Shown: positions 17,502 through 27,215, counted from the stretch's first letter. The stretch: DNA of 64,000 nucleotides from Bacteroides sp. AN502(2024) (GCF_041227145.1 NZ_JBGFSP010000003.1:1240001-1304000), one strand, 5' to 3'. Program-made: numbers and translations. Notes: generated from the letters alone by a model not told the origin.

Positions 17502-19046
17502 TTATTTGGTCAGCTTTAAGTTCTCTAACCCCAAATCAATGACAAAGTTTCCGGAACGATCACGCAGTTTCAACGGGTCTTTATCTTTGTCGAATATTTT
17601 GGCAACACCGGGTGTAGCCTTGTATTTTCTTGCCAGCATTTCAAACATCGGAAGTTCAAATATACATTTGCGACCGCTTACTCCGGAGTCGTCGAAAACA
17701 ATAAAAATCTGTTCTTGACTTTTGTAGCTGGGGATGGTATACTTGGCTTCTCCATAATAGAAGAAGAATTCGTTTTTGTTTTCCTCATTAAGCCCCACCT
17801 GAATATATCCTCTACCTGTATCAACTTTCTTTCCGGACAGCGTCTTCAGGTTATCCGGAATCACCAGATCGAAACTCATCTGTGTAAACTCACCGGCATA
17901 AGGATCGTGCTTTGTGTATTTGGAGTAAATCACCGTCTTGAATGTTCTGTTCGTACCCAGTTCTTTGAGCTTGTAAGCAATCGGGGCACCCGGATTGGCT
18001 GCATCAAACTTCGCTCCCTCTTCCACAAACTTCTTCACATGCTCTAAGTCGATGGAAGCGATGGCGCCTAACTGCGAATTACCGCCAAGCACCCGGCCTC
18101 TGATGGTAGACTCCTTCAACAGATCGCTGTAAGCAGCCTCGGCATTCAGGCCCACTTTTCCGCTCAACACGGAAGCTTGCAGTTTTGCTTCGGCCTCTTT
18201 CTTCGTCATATTGGTTTCGATACCCAGCAACAGGATACGACCGTATTTTACAGAAGATACATACAGCGGCTTCTCATTGCCGAACTCTTTTTTATAATCA
18301 AACTCTTTCGCGAAGAAGCTGGCTGCATTTTGGGGTTCATCCACACTCAATTCATAAAACACCTGTTGTACCTTTACCAAAAAACGGTTTTTCTCTCTGT
18401 CGAAACTGAAACCGGCACTGGATTCTACCGTGTTGAATGCTCCTTTATAGTTGCCTCCCATGGCCAATTTCAGGTGGGCCTTGTCATGCACCTCCTCGAT
18501 GGAGTAAGTCAGATTCGCTGCCGGGGGGTTGAACTCACGACCAAGCAGTTCATTGATACCTTTACGCACATTAGAGAGTGAAGGACTGGAAACAGTAACT
18601 GTCGGGTCTCCCTTTCCTTGCAGGTCTGTTGAGATCACAATCGGCTGTCGATCGGCAATAATGGATGTATAATCACCGTCGATTACACTTTGGGCCTGAA
18701 GCAATGCACCGGGATAGAACACACTTCGGTCGTCGGAAAACAAGAGTTGCTCTTCAAACTCTTTAGCCTGCTCATAAAACTCTTTGAGGGATGCTGTCGC
18801 TCTGGTCTCCGGTATGTTATGCGCAAAAGGCGTAGAAACCGCTCTGCTATTGGCTGCTCTCCGCTCGCTAAAAGGAGCCATTTGCTGCACAGAGGGCAAT
18901 TGGCTGACATACATATTGATTTCTGTAGAGAAACTTCTGGCCTCACTTTTCCCCTCTTCCTCTACCGTCTCTTCTTTGCTGCAAGCATACACAGCAAGAG
19001 AAAATAATAACAGAAAACAACCTTTACTTAAAAAAACTTTCTTCAT
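17502..19046 (-). CDS. Cholesterol-dependent-cytolysin-like (CDCL / thiol-activated cytolysin family) lipoprotein
   Basis: A 514-residue protein from the ATG at 19046 (MKKVFLSKG). An upstream ATG at 19124 would add 26 residues and bury the signal. A lipobox (VYAC, Cys near 22) predicts a lipoprotein. The body follows the thiol-activated cytolysin fold: FYPGALLQAQ, GAFNTVESSAGFSF, KVQQVFYELSVDEP, KPLYVSSVKYGRILLLGIET and KHDPYAGEFTQMSFDL all align by eye with conserved CDC segments. The C-terminal domain lacks the Trp-rich undecapeptide that CDCs use at cholesterol membranes, and I find no tryptophan in the whole protein. Bacteroidota CDC-like proteins of this kind are known as interbacterial pore formers. 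It has its own promoter and terminator, so it is a single-gene unit. Confidence 0.85.
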   Translation of the reverse strand: MKKVFLSKGCFLLLFSLAVYACSKEETVEEEGKSEARSFSTEINMYVSQLPSVQQMAPFSERRAANSRAVSTPFAHNIPETRATASLKEFYEQAKEFEEQLLFSDDRSVFYPGALLQAQSVIDGDYTSIIADRQPIVISTDLQGKGDPTVTVSSPSLSNVRKGINELLGREFNPPAANLTYSIEEVHDKAHLKLAMGGNYKGAFNTVESSAGFSFDREKNRFLVKVQQVFYELSVDEPQNAASFFAKEFDYKKEFGNEKPLYVSSVKYGRILLLGIETNMTKKEAEAKLQASVLSGKVGLNAEAAYSDLLKESTIRGRVLGGNSQLGAIASIDLEHVKKFVEEGAKFDAANPGAPIAYKLKELGTNRTFKTVIYSKYTKHDPYAGEFTQMSFDLVIPDNLKTLSGKKVDTGRGYIQVGLNEENKNEFFFYYGEAKYTIPSYKSQEQIFIVFDDSGVSGRKCIFELPMFEMLARKYKATPGVAKIFDKDKDPLKLRDRSGNFVIDLGLENLKLTK

Positions 19047-19079
19047 TTCATTTATTAATTTGATTATATAAAACGGCGG

Positions 19080-19111
19080 CAAACATAGTGGAATGAGTCT
19101 GATCTCACAAA
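19080..19111 (-). promoter_or_regulatory. Canonical Bacteroides promoter of the cytolysin-like gene
   Basis: On the minus strand TTTG (19111-19108) is followed by a 20-bp spacer and TATGTTTG (19087-19080), a full match to the -33/-7 consensus. The predicted leader before the ATG at 19046 is about 28 nt, which supports that start codon. Confidence 0.75.
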
Positions 19112-19243
19112 TCTGACAGCTCATTATTTTGTATAATATGTTTGTTTTTGGGTATATTTACATTTGTACGAACTAGCGAAAGAATGATTAAAATGTTTGT
19201 TTACAATAGATTCAAATCAGTTTAGCTAAGTAACTAATCAAAA

Positions 19244-19790
19244 TCAAGCAGCATAATGGCTAATGTAATATTCAGTTGGTTTCTTATAGCCGCTAACGCC
19301 CTGTCCGTGGCATAAAAAGCGATTCCATAGGGCATACTCCTGTGGTTTGAGCCATTTCCTTTCATAATAGCCATGCGGAGTTTCTACAATGTTCAGATGA
19401 GGAGAATAGGGGAGGACGTAAAACAGAAAGAGTCCTCGTTTTCCCCAATAGGACGCATTCGCTTTATTTTCTCATTACGGTCTATATTTGCATTGTCAAG
19501 CACGATATATTCTATTGAGTTTAAACGAGAATCTGTCGAGAAAATCAACAACTTTCTCTGTATCGGCAGATTCGCTAGTGCAAAACCCGTGAAAATGGTT
19601 ATTCCATTCCAACTCATGTAGAGAACAAGCTGTAAAAGATATGTAATCCTTATTGGTTTGAGCCTATCCAACTCATAGTAGAGAATAAAAAGAAACTTGT
19701 AAACTGCTTGATTTCGTGCAATTAACGCTTTATCTTTTTGTGGACCAGCCTGAACTTGAACCAGAAACCTCCAGATTATGAGAACGGCAA
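19244..19790 (-). pseudogene. Decayed IS630-family transposase
   Basis: Minus-strand fragments in more than one frame match the C-terminal half of an IS630 DDE transposase. One frame has IEYIVLDNANIDRNEK, which carries the second acidic residue. A shifted frame has LFYVLPYSPHLNIVET, then KWLKPQEYALW, and ends at a stop at 19244-19246. The part beyond about 19650 (PQKDKALIARNQAVYK) belongs to another, unrecognised coding fragment joined to it. No intact frame or terminal repeats were found, so this is a relic. Confidence 0.75.
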
Positions 19791-19897
19791 AGTGATATTC
19801 TACGATAGTCTATTATTACAATTCTTGCTGATTATCAATTATTTACGATAATAGTCGTTTCTAATGAAACTCACTAAATACCCCTAACTGAAACTGT

Positions 19898-19919
19898 TTG
19901 TTTACGCATTGTTTACGCA
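19898..19919. repeat. Perfect 11-bp tandem repeat
   Basis: TTGTTTACGCA occurs twice without a gap (19898-19908 and 19909-19919), in a 390-bp gene-free AT-rich stretch between the IS630 relic and the broken helicase gene. It could mark an old element end. Nothing else recognisable was seen in 19791-20179. Confidence 0.5.
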
Positions 19920-20206
19920 GAATCAAGGGGAATGAAGACTGTTATTAAGCCCATTTAACAAATGCAAAGTACCTACTCCTGTTTTGCATAAACCATCTGT
20001 CGCAAATAATTTAAGTTGTTGCGACAAAAATCAAGTTCTCTAACTTTAGAACCTCTTACTTACAAATCAGAAATGAAGTTGTCTGTTGGTGATATGGTCA
20101 ATTATTTATTATAAAAAGCTCTTTTTTGACGTATTCTATCGCGGTTCTCATAATTTATTTGTATTTTTACATCGAAAGGATGTCTTTTATGGAAAAAATC
20201 AATATT

Positions 20207-21527
20207 GTCCTAAATAAATTGGGGGAACAAATAAAAAGGAAGTAGAACTAAGGTAAAATGACTACCTTAGTAGCAAGCTACCAACTCATCTACTTCCTAT
20301 GGCAAATATAACACTTTTCGCACAGGTAATATCACATCTCCCGAAAGAAAATATCAGGAAAATCATAAAATCTTCGGGGTCAGACAAGCATTGTAAGGGC
20401 TACAATACATGGAGTCAGTTTGTTAGCATGATTTTCAGCCAATTCTCAGGATGTGATTCAGTCAGAGATATCTCAAACGGGCTGAAATCAGCCACCGGCA
20501 ACCTCAATCATTTGGGAATCAACCGTGCACCATCCAAGTCAACGGTAGCATATCAGAACGCCAACCGAGACAGTTCGGTTTTTCGCGGCATATTCTACTC
20601 GTTGTTTCAGTATTTCGGACAGCAAGCCCTATGGCAACGAAGAAAGTTCCGTTTCAAGATGCCGATAAAACTGCTCGACTCCACATTGGTGTCATTGACT
20701 CTGTCAATATATGACTGGGCACATTACACTACCACCAAGGGGGCGGTCAAGATGCACACGCTATTGGACTATGACAGTCTTTTGCCGGAGTTCGTGAATA
20801 TCACCGATGGCAAAACCACCGACAACAAAGCTGCTTTTGATATTGAGTTACATCCGTATAGTATTGTAGTAGCCGACCGAGGCTACTGTGACTACTCATT
20901 GCTGAATAATTGGGACAGCAGCAACGTGTTCTTTGTAGTGCGTCATAAAGACAATATCCGGTACAAAGCCATAGAGGAGTTGCCTTTGCCTGAAAAACAC
21001 GCTCAGAATGTACTTATTGACGAAATAATCGAGTTCGAACTCTCGGCGGCCAAATCCAAATATCCCAAACGTTTACGTCGCATCGCAGTATGGAACGATG
21101 AACACGGTTTTGAAATTGAGTTACTCACAAACAACTTCACATTGGCAGCATCAAGCATAGCGGCTCTGTACAAGGCTCGGTGGAACATAGAAATCTTCTT
21201 TCGCAACCTCAAGCAACTGCTACGCATCAAGAGCTTTATCGGCACATCCCGCAATGCCGTAGAGACCCAAATATGGACTGCTATGACTACAATGCTGATT
21301 CTGACATGGCTAAAGCACATCGCAAGATACAAATGGGCATTGGCTAACCTTGTGGTCACGCTCCGGCTGAACACATTTACCAAAATCGACCTCCAAAAAT
21401 GGCTTGATCAACCATTTACACCACCTCCCGAAACCATCGAAAACGATTAGGGGGGATTGATTTTGAACTCTCGAGGCTATACTTAACAGTATAGTCAGTT
21501 AGCTCATGCTCAAAATTTATTTAGGAC
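20207..21527 (+). mobile_element. IS4-family insertion sequence, apparently intact
   Basis: The ends GTCCTAAATAAAT and ATTTATTTAGGAC are perfect inverted repeats. Both sides carry AATATT (20201-20206 and 21528-21533), and deleting the IS with one copy rejoins the helicase frame, so AATATT is the likely target duplication. Because AATATT is itself palindromic the repeats can also be drawn as 22 bp (20198-20219 and 21515-21536). Confidence 0.85.
20299..21450 (+). CDS. IS4-family transposase
   Basis: A 383-residue DDE transposase. The catalytic positions are visible: the first Asp in LLDSTLVSL, the second in VVADRGYCDY, and the Glu within the IS4 signature YKARWNIEIFFRNLK (Y-2-R-3-E-6-K). The N-terminal helical domain (SHLPKENIRKIIKSSGSDK, then the WSQFVSMIFSQFSGCDSVRDI region) is the usual DNA-binding start of this subgroup. 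The frame is full length with no lesion, so the element may still be mobile. It reads in the same direction as the gene it interrupts. Confidence 0.95.
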   Translation: MANITLFAQVISHLPKENIRKIIKSSGSDKHCKGYNTWSQFVSMIFSQFSGCDSVRDISNGLKSATGNLNHLGINRAPSKSTVAYQNANRDSSVFRGIFYSLFQYFGQQALWQRRKFRFKMPIKLLDSTLVSLTLSIYDWAHYTTTKGAVKMHTLLDYDSLLPEFVNITDGKTTDNKAAFDIELHPYSIVVADRGYCDYSLLNNWDSSNVFFVVRHKDNIRYKAIEELPLPEKHAQNVLIDEIIEFELSAAKSKYPKRLRRIAVWNDEHGFEIELLTNNFTLAASSIAALYKARWNIEIFFRNLKQLLRIKSFIGTSRNAVETQIWTAMTTMLILTWLKHIARYKWALANLVVTLRLNTFTKIDLQKWLDQPFTPPPETIEND

Positions 21528-23676
21528 AATATTGATGTCATCCATGTTTTTTCTAATATCTTAGATGTAACTGCTATCGATTTGGGAGTAGTCGCAAGGA
21601 TGGTGGCATCTGCACACGGAAAACACTTCGTTCTATGTATTGGTCCACAAAATGGTGCTGCGTATAGAATTGAGAAGTTTTGTTCTGTTTTTGGAGAACA
21701 GAATTATTTCAGTCAGATAAATAGTGTACGTTATGCACGCACAAGGAGAACAGCACATCCCTATACATGCATGACAAGATGCTTTGAATACAATGGTGCA
21801 ACAATTGACCTTAACAGATTAGCTTTGGTCGGTGAGAGCCATGAGGCAATATATAATGAATATGATTTACGATTACAGATACAGAATCATGTGCTATCAT
21901 CTCAAAAAGCAAGAGTCGCATGGAGACTCGAAAATATTTTGTCTGTGGATGACATAATGTATATTGATGCAGTAGTAAATGAAGTGGCTGTAGACTTTAT
22001 TATCGTTAGACCTAATAAGGGGATTCTTCTACTGAACGTGTTCGAGGAGAACCTTAATGAGTGTACATTATCAGAAGATAAAAAGGAAATAAATGTACAT
22101 GGGCAACTATATCAATCTCCTATTGACTTTATAAACCTATGTCAATTGAGTATCAAGGATGGTATAGAAGAACTTTTGATGAGTACTATTGAAGATAATC
22201 GGAATTTTGGTCTTATCAAAAAGGCGATTGTGTTCCCAGAAAACTCTATTGACGAGATAAAAAATTTCTTTGAATATGAGAATAACTTCTTTAATTTCAC
22301 CTTTATCTTCGGTAGGGAGATTATTGAAAATGGAGATATATCACAAAATTTGTATACTACCATAGGTTTCCTATACAACAACAATGCTTTTGACGATGTT
22401 GTAAGAAGGAAATTGGCTAGGATGATATCTCCATCCTGGCATTCTTATCAGGAAGGACGTATTGATATGCAACCTGTTGGCGCACAGAGGCGGCTATCGG
22501 AAAGCAGTATAACACAACAGAAAATAAGTGGCGTCGCTGGTTCTGGAAAAACTCAAGTACTTGCTTTTAGAGCAGTAAATGCCATGAAACGCACTGGAAG
22601 TGATGTCTTAGTATTGACCTATAACATTACATTAGCAAATTACCTGAAGTTTAGGCTTTCCGAGATTCGGGAGGATTTCTCTTGGGAAAAAATAGACGTA
22701 TATCCTTATCATCAATTCTTTAGAATACGTGCTGCAGAATGTCAGTTACATGTTGAATTTGGCTCATATCAAAACGAAGCCTTCTTTGATAATTCCAAAA
22801 GTCATAAGAAATATTCTGCGATCTTCATTGACGAGGTTTAAGACTATACTACGGAATGGCTTCGCATCGTTATGCAAAATTTTCTCTTAGAGCCTAATGG
22901 TGAACTGGTAGTATTTGGAGATCCAAAACAAAATGTATATCAACGACCTTTAGATACAAATGGTGACATCCGGTTAGGTGTTATTGGAGGACAATGGAAT
23001 CGGCAATTAACAACCAGCCGAAGATTTACTAATCCGCGCCTTGCTAATCTTGCCACAGCATTTCAAACACAATTTATGGCAAATTTACCTGTTGATAATA
23101 TAGCTGCGGGAAATGCCATGTCAAATACATTCAATTTTCAAATTTTAACTTATATTGAACTGAGAAAAAATAATTCCTTTGAATCCATAATAACTAATAT
23201 AATCAATATCATTTCCAATGACAATAACGAAGCAAGAGATTTTGTTGTACTTGCTTCGTCAACAAAATTGCTTCGCAATATTGACATCCTTTATCGACAA
23301 AGAACAAACGAACAAACAGAAATAACATTTATTTCAAACGAAACTCTTGAACGGTTAAAGCAAATACATCAGGTTCTGATGAAAAGGCTGCCAATTGGAA
23401 ATTTAATAGGGATTTTGAAGCTCTTGAACGAACAAGAAAGTAATTGTTTACGACAGACAAACGTTGTTTGAAAATATCTACCATACAAAGTTTCAAGGGC
23501 TGGGAATCTCCTTCCGTTATAGTTATTCTAGAGAATGACCTTGTTTTACACAATACGACATTTCGTCCAATGTCACCACAAACGATATATACGGCGATAA
23601 CACGTGCAAGGGAAAACATGTATATAATTAATATTGATAATGATACCTATCACAACTTCTTCTATAATCAAACATT

Positions 23677-23960
23677 ATGAATAGTTTCACAACAATAGAA
23701 AAATACGCCATCATAAAAGTTCTTTCATACATTATGAAAGCAGATCGTATCATTTATCCTAAAGAGGAGAAATACAATAACTAAATATATAGTGATTTTT
23801 CCATAACAATCAGTGATATAGAAGATATTTTAAATATTGATGACATACAAACTAACCATATAAACCAGGCAGCATGAAAGTTCTCACGTACCCCTAAAAA
23901 TAATAATATGATAGAAGAGTACCTTAACAACTTGATGCAAGGGGTTGAGCATAGGATGAG
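23677..23960 (+). pseudogene. TerB-like protein relic coupled to the helicase gene
   Basis: The ATG at 23677 overlaps the helicase stop as ATGA, a sign of translational coupling. The frame reads MNSFTTIEKYAIIKVLSYI, then MKADRIIYPKEEKYNN and a stop, and continues in the same frame with FSITISDIEDILNIDD before another stop. A helix, then an acidic D-x-x-I-x-P-x-E step and a second helix, is the TerB-like pattern. At least two in-frame stops make it a relic. The end is approximate. Confidence 0.55.
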
Positions 23961-23992
23961 GCCTGAGTCCTTCCGGAGCGATTCCTTTTGTC

Positions 23993-24757
23993 TCAAACTT
24001 GCGTCTCGCCTTCTACATATTCTTCAAGAAAAAGATTCTCGCCGTCAAATACGGCATAGGAGAAATAGTGAATCCAGTCCCCCAAAATCAGCACGCGCGA
24101 AGTGGTGCTTAGCATCAGATCCAGTTCGATGTGACGATGCCCGTAAATAAAGAAGTTGATATTCGGATGACTCCTCAAATACTCTTTAGTGTACAGAACC
24201 AAGTGCTCTTGGTTCTCACCCATATAGTCGGGTTCCCTTCCGTCAACCCGTTTCTGCCGGCTACGCTTCGCCCATGACAAACCGAGCTCCACGCTCCAAC
24301 GGGGATGAATCGCGGAAAATAATGCCTGCAATGTTTTGCTGTGAAACATGGCACGGAGCAGTTTGAACTTCTTGTCCGGATCGCCCAGTCCGTCGCCATG
24401 AGCCAGATAAAATTCTTTCCCATAGATTTCGGTAGTCAACGGTTCACGATGCAGGATAACCCCACACTCCTTCGTGAGGTAATCTCCGCACCAGATATCA
24501 TGATTGCCGATAAAGTAATGAACCTCTACTCCCATATCCGTGAGTTCGGAAAGCTTTCCTAAGAAACGGGTATAGCCTTTGGGAACCACCAACCGGAATT
24601 CATACCAGAAATCGAACATATCTCCCAACAGGTACACGGCAGAAGCCTTGTGCTTTATGCTGTCGAGAAAGTTCACCAGGCGTCTTTCTTGAGTACGCCC
24701 GTGTTCAATGGCACGGGAACCAAGATGCGCGTCGGAAAGGAAATAAACGTTCTTCAT
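23993..24757 (-). CDS. lpxH: UDP-2,3-diacylglucosamine diphosphatase
   Basis: A 254-residue calcineurin-like phosphoesterase. The metal-binding motifs are all present: DAHLG (start), GDMFDFW, GNHDIW, and GHRH near the end. It matches LpxH, which cleaves UDP-2,3-diacylglucosamine to lipid X in lipid A synthesis at the cytoplasmic face of the inner membrane. The start at 24757 (MKNVYFLSDAHLG) is conserved in the family. It is followed upstream by the MIP18-type gene on the same strand, with a gap of about 80 bp. It marks the return to core genes after the degraded island. Confidence 0.9.
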   Translation of the reverse strand: MKNVYFLSDAHLGSRAIEHGRTQERRLVNFLDSIKHKASAVYLLGDMFDFWYEFRLVVPKGYTRFLGKLSELTDMGVEVHYFIGNHDIWCGDYLTKECGVILHREPLTTEIYGKEFYLAHGDGLGDPDKKFKLLRAMFHSKTLQALFSAIHPRWSVELGLSWAKRSRQKRVDGREPDYMGENQEHLVLYTKEYLRSHPNINFFIYGHRHIELDLMLSTTSRVLILGDWIHYFSYAVFDGENLFLEEYVEGETQV

Positions 24758-24840
24758 AAGTGTTCTAATTATTTGGTTATAAGCGATAAGTCATGAGCAG
24801 GCAAGCCTGAGCTGTCGGTATGACTCCTGTCCGCTCATCA

Positions 24841-25152
24841 CTAAAGGAAGCCCAATTCGAGTTTCGCCTCTTCACTCATCATATCCTTGTCCCATTCCGG
24901 TTCGAAGACCAAGTTGACAACAGCCGAAGTCACCCCTTCCACCGATTCCACCTTCTGACGGATATCCTCCATGATAAAATCAGCTGCCGGACAGTTAGGA
25001 GCAGTCAGCGTCATATCCAGTACCACTTCCCCATCCTCTGCGACATCGATCTTATAAATCAGTCCAAGATCGTACACATTCACCGGAATCTCCGGGTCAT
25101 ACACCGTTTTCAGCATGCCTACAATCTTTTCTTCTATTTCAATCTTTTCCAT
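24841..25152 (-). CDS. MIP18/DUF59-family Fe-S cluster assembly factor
   Basis: The protein has 103 residues from the ATG at 25152 (MEKIEIEEKIV). An ATG at 25203 would add a hydrophobic, unconserved 17-residue extension. The family signature DPEIPVNVYDLGLIYKI and the conserved Cys in LTAPNCPAADF are present. This group (SufT/PaaD-like) takes part in Fe-S protein maturation, alone or with the SUF system. It sits between lpxH and radC, with no SUF genes nearby, as is common for the stand-alone form. Confidence 0.85.
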   Translation of the reverse strand: MEKIEIEEKIVGMLKTVYDPEIPVNVYDLGLIYKIDVAEDGEVVLDMTLTAPNCPAADFIMEDIRQKVESVEGVTSAVVNLVFEPEWDKDMMSEEAKLELGFL

Positions 25153-25319
25153 ACATCCTTTCATTTTTATGTATCGCAAAGATAGAGATAAAAAATGAAA
25201 CATAAAAAACTAGAAACAGAATGTATGTCGCCTGCCTGAATAACACACCGTCTGTTCCTTGTCTCCGGTTGATTAAGATCACATTTCGGGACGACAAATG
25301 ACTGTAGAAAGCCAATCAT

Positions 25320-26015
25320 TCAAAGTAATCCTTCATCTGCAAAACTAAAAAATCCCTCTTCACAAACGACTACGTGATCGATCAGGCGGATGTTCATCGT
25401 ACCGGCTGCTTTGCGAATGTGTTCCGTCAAGGTTTTATCTGGCTGACTGGGACGGGTATTCCCCGAAGGATGATTATGGACCACAGCTATTTGTGTGGCT
25501 CTTTGCAACAGTGCTTCTCGAAGAATCATACGTACATCGGTGTATGTTCCGTCTATCCCGCCGGTACTGATACGCACCTTATCAATCAGTTTCATAGCCT
25601 GGTTCAACAAAAGAACCCAGAATTCTTCTTGTTCCAGATCGCACATCAAAGGTTGAAAGATTTCATAGATATCTTTTGAACAACTGATTCGAGGCCTTTC
25701 TCTTATACCCTGCAGCTTTCGTCGTTTTCCGAGTTCCAATGCAGCCATTACCGTGACACTCTTCGCCGGCCCCATGCCTTTAAAACGGGAATAGTCGCAA
25801 ACGTCCCATTTTGCCAAGGAATTAAGATTATTATCACAAGACAGAAGCAGGCGTCGCATCAGTTCGACAGCACTCTCTTCGGTATTTCCGGAGCCGATTA
25901 ATATAGCGAGTAGTTCGGCATCACTCAATGCGGCTGCTCCCTTCTCCATCATTTTCTCCCTCGGGCGGTCCTCCAGTGCCCATTGGTTGATGGACAGTTT
26001 GTTTTTACTTTCCAT
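25320..26015 (-). CDS. radC: RadC/JAB-domain protein
   Basis: The 231 residues match the RadC family: an N-terminal helix-hairpin-helix region (WALEDRPREKMMEKGAAALSD, RFKGMGPAKSVTVMAALELG) and a C-terminal JAB/MPN metalloprotease-like domain with HNHPSG and the paired S-x-x-D (PSQPD). The zinc-binding set is complete. The true function of RadC is unsettled; the old link to DNA repair is doubtful. The length is normal for the family and the gene stands alone with short intergenic gaps. Confidence 0.93.
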   Translation of the reverse strand: MESKNKLSINQWALEDRPREKMMEKGAAALSDAELLAILIGSGNTEESAVELMRRLLLSCDNNLNSLAKWDVCDYSRFKGMGPAKSVTVMAALELGKRRKLQGIRERPRISCSKDIYEIFQPLMCDLEQEEFWVLLLNQAMKLIDKVRISTGGIDGTYTDVRMILREALLQRATQIAVVHNHPSGNTRPSQPDKTLTEHIRKAAGTMNIRLIDHVVVCEEGFFSFADEGLL

Positions 26016-26124
26016 TTACTTTAGTTTGAGGACATAAAGATAGTTCTTTAAAAGAGAGTCTATGCTATAAAAGAAGTATTTAACAACCTATATCTTCTTT
26101 TTCTGTGCTCCAACAAGAGATTGA

Positions 26125-27114
26125 TTACTTATAAAAATTCTTCTGAAAAGCTTCGAACTCATCCTTCCCTCTGACGCAACGCTGCCACCATGCACGCCAG
26201 AATCCTGTTCCGTAGCCGATAAGCTGTATAAATGCGGCGGCAATGGAATAAATTCCAATGGTCAGGCTCTTATTCCGAATGGCAGAATCGATGCACACCA
26301 GCACTGCATAAAGAAGAATCGGCGTAAGGCTGAAAAGAGAAAACGAAGTGCCCAACAGCAGAAGCGTCACCCCCAATGTAAAAACGGCAGGCAATCCATG
26401 CACCAGTTTTAAAGAATCCGGATACTTCTTATAAAGGTTGATACGAGCAATGCCGGAGTTATGAACCTGCTTGAAGAACTTCTTCAAATCGGTCCGCCGT
26501 TTATGATACACCCAGGCATCCGGAAAAAGACGACAAGCATAACCCTTCTTAAAGATACGGATGCTGAAATCAATATCTTCGCCGAAACGCATCTTGGAGA
26601 ATCCTCCCAAAGCCTCGTACACTCCCCTGCGCACTCCCATATTGAAACTGCGGGGATAGAATGTATCCATTTTCTTTTTCCCCCCGCGGATACCGCCTGT
26701 GGTGAAGAAGGAGGTCATGGAATAATTAATTGCTTTTTGAATGTCGGTAAAGGAAGCATGGGCACGGTCGGGACCCCCAAAGGCATCAGCCAAAGAGGTG
26801 AGAAGTTCTTTCTCTACAGCATCGAAATACCCTTCGGGCAGAATCACATCAGAATCCAATATAATAAGGTAATCCCCTTCACTGCGTTCGGCTCCGTAAT
26901 TTCGGGTTTGCCCCGGACCGGAGTTGGGTTTGGAGAAATACTTGATATTCAACCGACCTGCATACCGGTCTACGACCTCCTTACAGGGGAAGGAGGAACC
27001 ATCTTCTACCACGACAACTTCAAAATCTTTAAAGTGTTGCACCGTAAGACTGTGCAATAATTCGTCCACTTCATCAGGACGATTGTAAACGGGGATGATG
27101 ACCGAGTAACGCAT
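26125..27114 (-). CDS. Family 2 glycosyltransferase with C-terminal membrane segments
   Basis: A 329-residue GT-A enzyme. It starts with YSVIIPVYNRPDEVDELL, has the DSD metal/nucleotide motif in ILDSDVILPEG and a catalytic-type FGEDIDFS. Two or three hydrophobic stretches (about 240-300) at the C-terminus suggest membrane attachment at the cytoplasmic face. The acceptor cannot be deduced; cell-envelope glycans are likely. It is a single gene between radC and the divergent hydrolase operon. Confidence 0.9.
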   Translation of the reverse strand: MRYSVIIPVYNRPDEVDELLHSLTVQHFKDFEVVVVEDGSSFPCKEVVDRYAGRLNIKYFSKPNSGPGQTRNYGAERSEGDYLIILDSDVILPEGYFDAVEKELLTSLADAFGGPDRAHASFTDIQKAINYSMTSFFTTGGIRGGKKKMDTFYPRSFNMGVRRGVYEALGGFSKMRFGEDIDFSIRIFKKGYACRLFPDAWVYHKRRTDLKKFFKQVHNSGIARINLYKKYPDSLKLVHGLPAVFTLGVTLLLLGTSFSLFSLTPILLYAVLVCIDSAIRNKSLTIGIYSIAAAFIQLIGYGTGFWRAWWQRCVRGKDEFEAFQKNFYK

Positions 27115-27215
27115 GAATATCCTATTTTATACTGCGCAAAAATACAACAAGAATGTGAAAGCAGAAACTGATTATAAAAAATAATAAGGAACTCTCTTAT
27201 TATATAGACAATATG

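Larger units (their letters stand above)
20180..23680 (+). pseudogene. SF1 (UvrD-like) helicase with NERD-like N-terminus, broken by IS4 insertion, stop and frameshift
   Basis: The gene starts at ATG 20180 or 20189, both in the same frame. Removing the IS and one AATATT copy restores MEKINIDVIHVFSN and an open frame into the rest. Visible parts are a nuclease-related (NERD-like) region with DFIIVRPNKGILLLN, Walker A GVAGSGKT, Walker B IFIDEV, GDPKQNVYQR, SRRFTNPRLANLA, TIQSFKGWESPSVIV and motif VI YTAITRARENMYII. Lesions are the IS at 20207-21527, a TAA at 22839-22841 where the family has Gln (DEVQD), a frame change near 23370-23385 and a further stop at 23441-23443. Such helicases occur in DNA repair and phage-defence loci; which applies here is not known. 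Confidence 0.85.

Noticed and set aside
19047..19124. N-terminal extension of the cytolysin-like protein from ATG 19124
   Set aside because: The promoter at 19080-19111 lies inside it and the signal peptide starts at 19046.
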